Assembly (NCBI GenBank): GCA_026129135.1
Contig: JAHCIQ010000002.1
Coordinates: 186,001-250,000 of the forward strand
Direction: 5' to 3'
DNA from: Cyanobacteria bacterium TGS_CYA1
GTDB taxonomy: Bacteria > Cyanobacteriota > Vampirovibrionia > Obscuribacterales > Obscuribacteraceae
Length of the DNA stretch: 64,000 bases
How positions within the stretch are numbered: the first letter of the stretch is position 1; each line of letters begins with the position of its first letter. A model generated the notes under the pieces. The model was not told the DNA's origin, ran no database searches, and worked only from the letters and a program-made list of their open reading frames with translations. A program made the translations under genes and the position numbers. This document shows, piece by piece, positions 60,152-64,000 of this stretch.

Positions 60152-60621
60152 TTTTTCTCTGCGTGGTCTTTCAGTATTTGCAACACTTTAGGCATAATAA
60201 TTTTTTGTTGCATTCTCACAACAAAAACTGGCACCAATAATGCAGCTTCTGCCCAGCATGCAAATGTAACATGGGTTCGTTTGCCACCATCTAGCGGTTG
60301 CAATTTGAAAAAGCCTTTGTTCACTTTGATGTAAGGCGTTCTTCCATCCCAAGAAAGTTTCACTTCTTTATCTTCGATGACTTCGACTGCGTATTTTATT
60401 GCAGGCACTGGCGGCAGTGGCTGAACTTCTTGTTCGAGCAGCAATATAGGACCAGTCTGTCTGACGCGTTTAACTTTGGTGATGAAACCGAAAACTTTCG
60501 GAACTTCTTCGTAAGTAGTAAGAAGACTCCAAACGACTGCTGGAGTCGCGTTAATTTCGATATCAAAAATCTCGTATTTGGAAAGGTCCAGGTTGTCTTT
60601 GGTTTTAATGGCTGAACGCAC
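60148..60621 (-). CDS. SRPBCC (START-like) domain protein
   Basis: A 157-residue protein with the polyketide cyclase/START pattern: YEIFDIEINATPAVVWSLLTTYEEVPKVFG-type opening (INATPAVVWSLLTTYEEV), VEVIEDKEVKLSWDG, KVNKGFFKLQPLDGGKRTHV, and a long C-terminal helix. These helix-grip folds bind hydrophobic ligands. The start is GTG 60621 with GGGGAG nine bases upstream. Coupled to the exported-protein gene behind it. Confidence 0.82.
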   Translation of the reverse strand: MRSAIKTKDNLDLSKYEIFDIEINATPAVVWSLLTTYEEVPKVFGFITKVKRVRQTGPILLLEQEVQPLPPVPAIKYAVEVIEDKEVKLSWDGRTPYIKVNKGFFKLQPLDGGKRTHVTFACWAEAALLVPVFVVRMQQKIIMPKVLQILKDHAEKK

Positions 60622-60824
60622 GCCTCTTCACTCCCCTGCTGTACCCTCGCATTCTACTAAAAAAGCCGTAGTCTCGCACGCTTGTTAGGTTTTGCGCCTG
60701 TCAAGCGTTAAGATTAAATCAGTCCTTTTTGCCTTCAATATATATGGCATGGTATTTCTACGGATGCGCAATGCTGCAAAAACGCCTATTACTAGAGTAG
60801 CCACCAGCTCTGGAGATTTAAGAA

Positions 60825-61469
60825 TTGGTTTTTACTATCAATAGATATTTATTTGCCGCCCTGCTCATAGTGATAGGCGCGGACATCTTGCTTGTTGAGT
60901 CGGGCTCAAAACTTGACCCGGGAGGAATTGCTCTCGCCTTAGCCTATTTTGCCGGTGCGCTTGGAATTTTGAACGTTTTCAAAAAGGGTTCGGCTGTAGA
61001 TTGCTGGAAAATGCTTCTGGAGTCTAATCCAAAGCTTGGAGTATTTCTTCCGGTCACGCTTTCGATTGTTCAAGTGAGTCTCTGGCTGCAAGTAATTTCG
61101 ATTATAAAAACCGGACAGGTGTCTGGACTTGATGCCATGGAAACGAATGCACTAAAAATGGTGCAGTTGGTGTTACCTTTCCTTGTGGTAATCGCGGTGC
61201 CTATTCTTTTGCTTGTGAATAAGCTGAAGAATGAATTGATTACGCAAACCGTGGCGAAATGTTCTGCCACTATCTCTGATTCGAAAGACAAAGCTATCTT
61301 GTGCGAGCAATTGCACAAACTTATTGCAATCGAGCGTTATAGAAAAAATATGGTGATGGCAGAGATTCACAGCAAACGTCTTATGGCTCTGGTGGAAGAG
61401 CGCACGCATAAAGTGAAACGCATGTCTCGTCCCAAAAGTAAGCACGCTCAGGGGCGGAAACACGGATAG
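60825..61469 (+). CDS. Membrane protein, C-terminal module shared with next gene
   Basis: A 214-residue protein with four membrane helices in residues 1-135 and a cytoplasmic, basic C-terminal region. The segment LCEQLHKLIAIERYRKNMVM near 160-195 resembles the C-terminal module of the next protein (LLQDLIAIELFYKNHEAVD). The start is TTG with GGAG nine bases upstream. The stop overlaps the next GTG start by one base. Family unknown. Confidence 0.65.
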   Translation: MVFTINRYLFAALLIVIGADILLVESGSKLDPGGIALALAYFAGALGILNVFKKGSAVDCWKMLLESNPKLGVFLPVTLSIVQVSLWLQVISIIKTGQVSGLDAMETNALKMVQLVLPFLVVIAVPILLLVNKLKNELITQTVAKCSATISDSKDKAILCEQLHKLIAIERYRKNMVMAEIHSKRLMALVEERTHKVKRMSRPKSKHAQGRKHG

Positions 61470-62701
61470 TGGCAAAGGTACACGAACTATTCAAGAAATT
61501 TTTGAATGGGGTTTTCGATCTGAAGACGCTTTTGATTAGCGCTATGCTACTTACAACACTCGTCATTTTGAAAAGCGAAATATTATTGATTAGTCAATGT
61601 TTGGATATGCGCTTTTGGCTCGGCTCTAAGCTTTTTGCCCGAACTGAATTTTTTATTTCAGTAGTGATTGCTTTTGGATTATTCTTTTGGGTTTTGATAT
61701 TACTTTCAATGTGTTATACCTTTCGTATTGAACCATCAGATTCGGCGAATTATTATCTGCGTTTTCCGAAATTAAAAGGAGAAATAATTTGCTTATTAGT
61801 CTTTGCAAATATTGCTTTTATTCCAGTTGCTTGTGGAAATCTGCGCACCCTGGACAGTGTTTTCGTTATATGCAGTCATGTTTGCGATTCTGTAGGATTG
61901 TGTGAATTAGCCGAACGGTTAAATTCATTCGATATTAGAAAAGGATCCTTTTACGTGGAGAAATGGTGCTTCTCTTCACGTGAAACTGGAAAAACGGATC
62001 CAGATCCCAAATTTGACCAAATAATCAAAACTGTTTACGGACCCCAGAGCGCCGATATGGCTTTCCGTTATCTACAACTTTCAAAATTTTATCGATGCAA
62101 AAGTGAGTTTTCAAAAGCGATTGAAGAGGCTTATAAGGCTCTTTCTGTTTGTGAAAAACCTTACTTTACTACCAATAAAAATTATTTCGGGCTTATCAAA
62201 ACCGATGCTCTTTTAGAGATTGCTCTGAATTATGTACTCATCGGTGAATCTGAAAAAGCTAAGACTGTTTTGAAGCGTACTATGAAAACCCTAAGCATTT
62301 CTCCAGAGTATTTAGACATTTCTATTGAGAAGTTAGCCAAGTCTGTCAACGATCAAGATACCTTGAAAAAACTTGACGAGCTAAGAAGAGACGCGAAGAT
62401 AATTGAGCATACCCAATTTATTCATCCAAATGCGTCGTTCCATTCATTTAAAGTTCATACCACTCCTTTTTTGTCTTTGCTTGCAGCATTAGCAATTTTT
62501 GCCGTTTCAACAAGTTTGAGTTTTTCGCGTTACTCAATTCACGCGGTTCCAGGAATTGAACGAGAACTCAAATCCGCATCTTTTGAAGAATCTCTAGAAT
62601 TATTGCAAGATCTCATCGCCATCGAATTGTTTTATAAAAACCACGAGGCCGTAGACCGCCACAGTCGCCGCTTTCTGGAGCTTTGCCGGGAAGCCGCCTA
62701 G
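61469..62701 (+). CDS. Membrane protein with TPR-like periplasmic region
   Basis: A 410-residue protein: three membrane helices in the first 140 residues, a helical TPR-like middle (AFRYLQLSKFYRCKSEFSKA; TDALLEIALNYVLIGESEKA), a further membrane helix at about 330-350 and a short C-terminal module similar to that of the preceding protein. The start is GTG overlapping the upstream TAG. The pair forms a coupled operon. Function unknown. Confidence 0.65.
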   Translation: MAKVHELFKKFLNGVFDLKTLLISAMLLTTLVILKSEILLISQCLDMRFWLGSKLFARTEFFISVVIAFGLFFWVLILLSMCYTFRIEPSDSANYYLRFPKLKGEIICLLVFANIAFIPVACGNLRTLDSVFVICSHVCDSVGLCELAERLNSFDIRKGSFYVEKWCFSSRETGKTDPDPKFDQIIKTVYGPQSADMAFRYLQLSKFYRCKSEFSKAIEEAYKALSVCEKPYFTTNKNYFGLIKTDALLEIALNYVLIGESEKAKTVLKRTMKTLSISPEYLDISIEKLAKSVNDQDTLKKLDELRRDAKIIEHTQFIHPNASFHSFKVHTTPFLSLLAALAIFAVSTSLSFSRYSIHAVPGIERELKSASFEESLELLQDLIAIELFYKNHEAVDRHSRRFLELCREAA

Positions 62702-63043
62702 TACCTTTGGTTTAACTAACCTGGCTAAATCGACCACATAATGGCTAACCCCAGCGATGTATTAGGGTGATGGCATCCCTCAAAAGATATGCACTTTGGG
62801 TTAGGGGCGTCGCGCCTCAAAAGCCTCATGCATTCGAGCAAATGACCATAGTGTAGGCAATTTCCCTCACTTAGGTGATTTGCCAAACACATCAAGCCGC
62901 CTATGATGAGGGTAGGCAAAACACTTCTGCGTTAAAAATCTGAATAATTATATTTGAACATGTGAACTGTGATGGTCGGTTCGCAAGCTCAAATGCGCGT
63001 TCAACACAGCACTCGTGACTATATGTCCAGGGAGGTTTGTGTT
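62702..63043 (+). ncRNA. Possible structured leader before cellulase gene
   Basis: The 342-base gap holds no convincing gene. It has several helices: CTAACCC/GGGTTAG (62745-62751 with 62798-62804), a GGGGCG/CGCCTC hairpin (62804-62818), and TCAC/GTGA. The direct repeat GTAGGCAA occurs at 62853 and 62912; TTTGCC (62879-62884) can pair with either copy, giving exclusive helices like those of a switch. It matches no riboswitch class I know. Confidence 0.35.
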
Positions 63044-64000
63044 ATGGCGTCAAATACCTTATTGTCCAAATTTCGTGTGGCCCATGTCCTCTCCGGGCTG
63101 GCCTTCTCGCTCTTACTAGGCATAGGCCCTGCTTGTGCCGCCATGGATTACGAAGGAGTGAATATCTCCGGTGCCGAGTGGGGTGAGCATACCCTGCCTG
63201 GACAGTTTATGATTCAATACATTTATCCTCGTGATCAAGATATAGATTATTTTGCATCGAAAGGCATGAATATCATCCGTGTTCCATTTAGATGGGAACG
63301 TATGCAAAACCAGGTGAATGGTGCGCTTAACGCTGCTGAAGTAGCTCGCATGGATGCAGTTGTTAATCGTGCCACCGCTAAAGGTTTGTATGTAATTCTC
63401 GATGCTCACAACTATGGTGCCTATTACGGTCAGACAGTCGGCGTGCCGAATGGACTTGCAAATTCCACATTGGCAAACTTCTGGAGCCTGATGGCTAACC
63501 GTTATAAGAGTAATCCAAAAGTCATGTACGGATTGATGAACGAACCTGTTAATGGTGGCATGACAGCACAGACCTGGCTTGCTACAGCGCAAGCCTCTAT
63601 CAATGCGATTCGAGCCACTGGTGCCACTGGTCACATACTCGTACCTTCGACTTACTGGATGCACCCCAAAGACTGGTTGAATAACGGAAATGCACAGGTG
63701 ATGATTAATATCACCGATCCTGGAAATAATTTTTCGTACGATGTGCACCAATATCTCGACTACGATGGATCAGGCTCGCATACAGACTATTTAAGTCCGG
63801 CGAATGCAGTAGCGACTTTAAGCGGTTTCACTAATTGGTGCAAACAAAATCACAAAAAAGCATTTCTTTCTGAAATCGGTGTTACTGCAGATTCCGGAGC
63901 AAGAGCTAGTCTGAGCGCGATGCTTCAGTACATGCACGACAACAGCGACGTGTGGGCTGGTTACACTTACTGGTCAGCAGGTCCTTGGTGGGAAAGTTAC
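63044..64000 (+). CDS. Exported GH5 cellulase (endoglucanase), cut by window end
   Basis: The frame is open from ATG 63044 to the end of the window (319 codons, no stop). GGAGG lies eight bases upstream. A signal peptide (about 1-33, ending PACAAM) is followed by a GH5 (clan A) catalytic domain: GVNISGAEW, MNIIRVPFRWERMQ, LDAHNYG, the proton donor Glu167 in LMNEPVN, YDVHQYLDYDGSGSH and the nucleophile Glu277 in FLSEIG. It should cut beta-1,4-glucans such as cellulose outside the cell. Any carbohydrate-binding module would lie beyond the window. Confidence 0.93.
   Translation, partial: MASNTLLSKFRVAHVLSGLAFSLLLGIGPACAAMDYEGVNISGAEWGEHTLPGQFMIQYIYPRDQDIDYFASKGMNIIRVPFRWERMQNQVNGALNAAEVARMDAVVNRATAKGLYVILDAHNYGAYYGQTVGVPNGLANSTLANFWSLMANRYKSNPKVMYGLMNEPVNGGMTAQTWLATAQASINAIRATGATGHILVPSTYWMHPKDWLNNGNAQVMINITDPGNNFSYDVHQYLDYDGSGSHTDYLSPANAVATLSGFTNWCKQNHKKAFLSEIGVTADSGARASLSAMLQYMHDNSDVWAGYTYWSAGPWWESY

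Noticed and set aside
62702..63043. Cyclic-di-GMP (GEMM) riboswitch in the cellulase leader
   Set aside because: The conserved GEMM core (AGGGCAAACC, GACGCAAAGCC and the GNRA tetraloop receptor) is not found in the right order.
63116..63751. Long minus-strand frame opposite the cellulase
   Set aside because: It is the antisense shadow of the GH5 gene, which has signal peptide, ribosome site and both catalytic Glu; the minus frame shows no domain.
1..64000. tRNA, rRNA, CRISPR arrays, insertion sequences and prophage genes
   Set aside because: No cloverleaf with a GTTCGA-type T loop was found in the gaps, no regular spacer-repeat arrays, no transposase or integrase motifs, and no inverted-repeat element ends.

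Overview
The window looks like a chromosomal segment of a diderm, non-photosynthetic bacterium. The very many small Sec-exported proteins (Gln/Asn/Pro/Gly-rich), lipoproteins, TPR and retropepsin-like secreted proteins, the PknB-type kinase and the moderate GC resemble Candidatus Obscuribacterales (Melainabacteria/Vampirovibrionia, sister to Cyanobacteria). That placement is an inference from gene style, not from a marker gene. I see no tRNA, rRNA, CRISPR array, insertion sequence or phage genes. About 72 protein genes are supported, on both strands, mostly single genes or operons of 2-4, with ATG, GTG and TTG starts and possibly one or two ATT starts.

Region by region. 1-12.5 kb: nucleoside hydrolase, a Ser/Thr kinase between two secreted proteins with Gly/Pro-rich tails, a DUF3887-alpha/beta hydrolase with a YciI-like protein, a TraB/GumN protein, a divergent DUF62 (SAM hydrolase-like) protein, a sorbosone dehydrogenase-like lipoprotein and three small secreted proteins including a Spy/CpxP type. 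12.6-20 kb: MarR regulator, secreted TPR protein, MscS channel, GNAT acetyltransferase overlapping a SUKH/SMI1 protein, secreted and coiled-coil proteins. 20-28.5 kb: GlsB-like protein, zinc ribbon, a REC-PAS-histidine kinase followed by a response regulator fused to LRV-type repeats, metallophosphoesterase, a membrane protein with an L7/L12-like tail, glutathione peroxidase and an EF-hand protein. 28.6-36 kb: vWA protein, degenerate-GGDEF protein, tandem retropepsin, CorA, Sel1 lipoprotein, orphan AbiEi/DUF6088 antitoxin-like protein. 36-48 kb: MsbA-type exporter, PH-like protein, divergent pair of ABC-F ATPases, class A PBP, a Clp N-domain protein between two paralogous membrane proteins, MDR dehydrogenase. 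48-51 kb: alpha/beta hydrolase, secreted protein ending in a Cys-Pro-Ala-Cys-Gly tail, DUF692/MNIO enzyme and a 67-residue partner. 51-62.7 kb: TonB-C-like secreted proteins, a dps operon, triple-SAF protein, PanE-like reductase, a Tyr-codon leader and attenuator before a heme-oxygenase-like oxidase and a PLP decarboxylase, and small envelope proteins. 62.7-64 kb: a possibly structured leader and a GH5 cellulase running off the end.

Two loci are the best candidates for undescribed systems. (i) 48.0-49.8 kb: a Sec-exported 237-residue protein with a C-terminal PCPACG tail, translationally linked to an MNIO (DUF692) enzyme and a small partner, which fits a ribosomally made, cysteine-modified product. 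(ii) 56.08-58.47 kb: a 19-residue leader peptide with five Tyr in seven residues, embedded in mutually exclusive RNA helices and a terminator, ahead of a CADD/PqqC-fold oxidase and a group II decarboxylase, which fits tyrosine-responsive transcription attenuation of a small biosynthetic operon.
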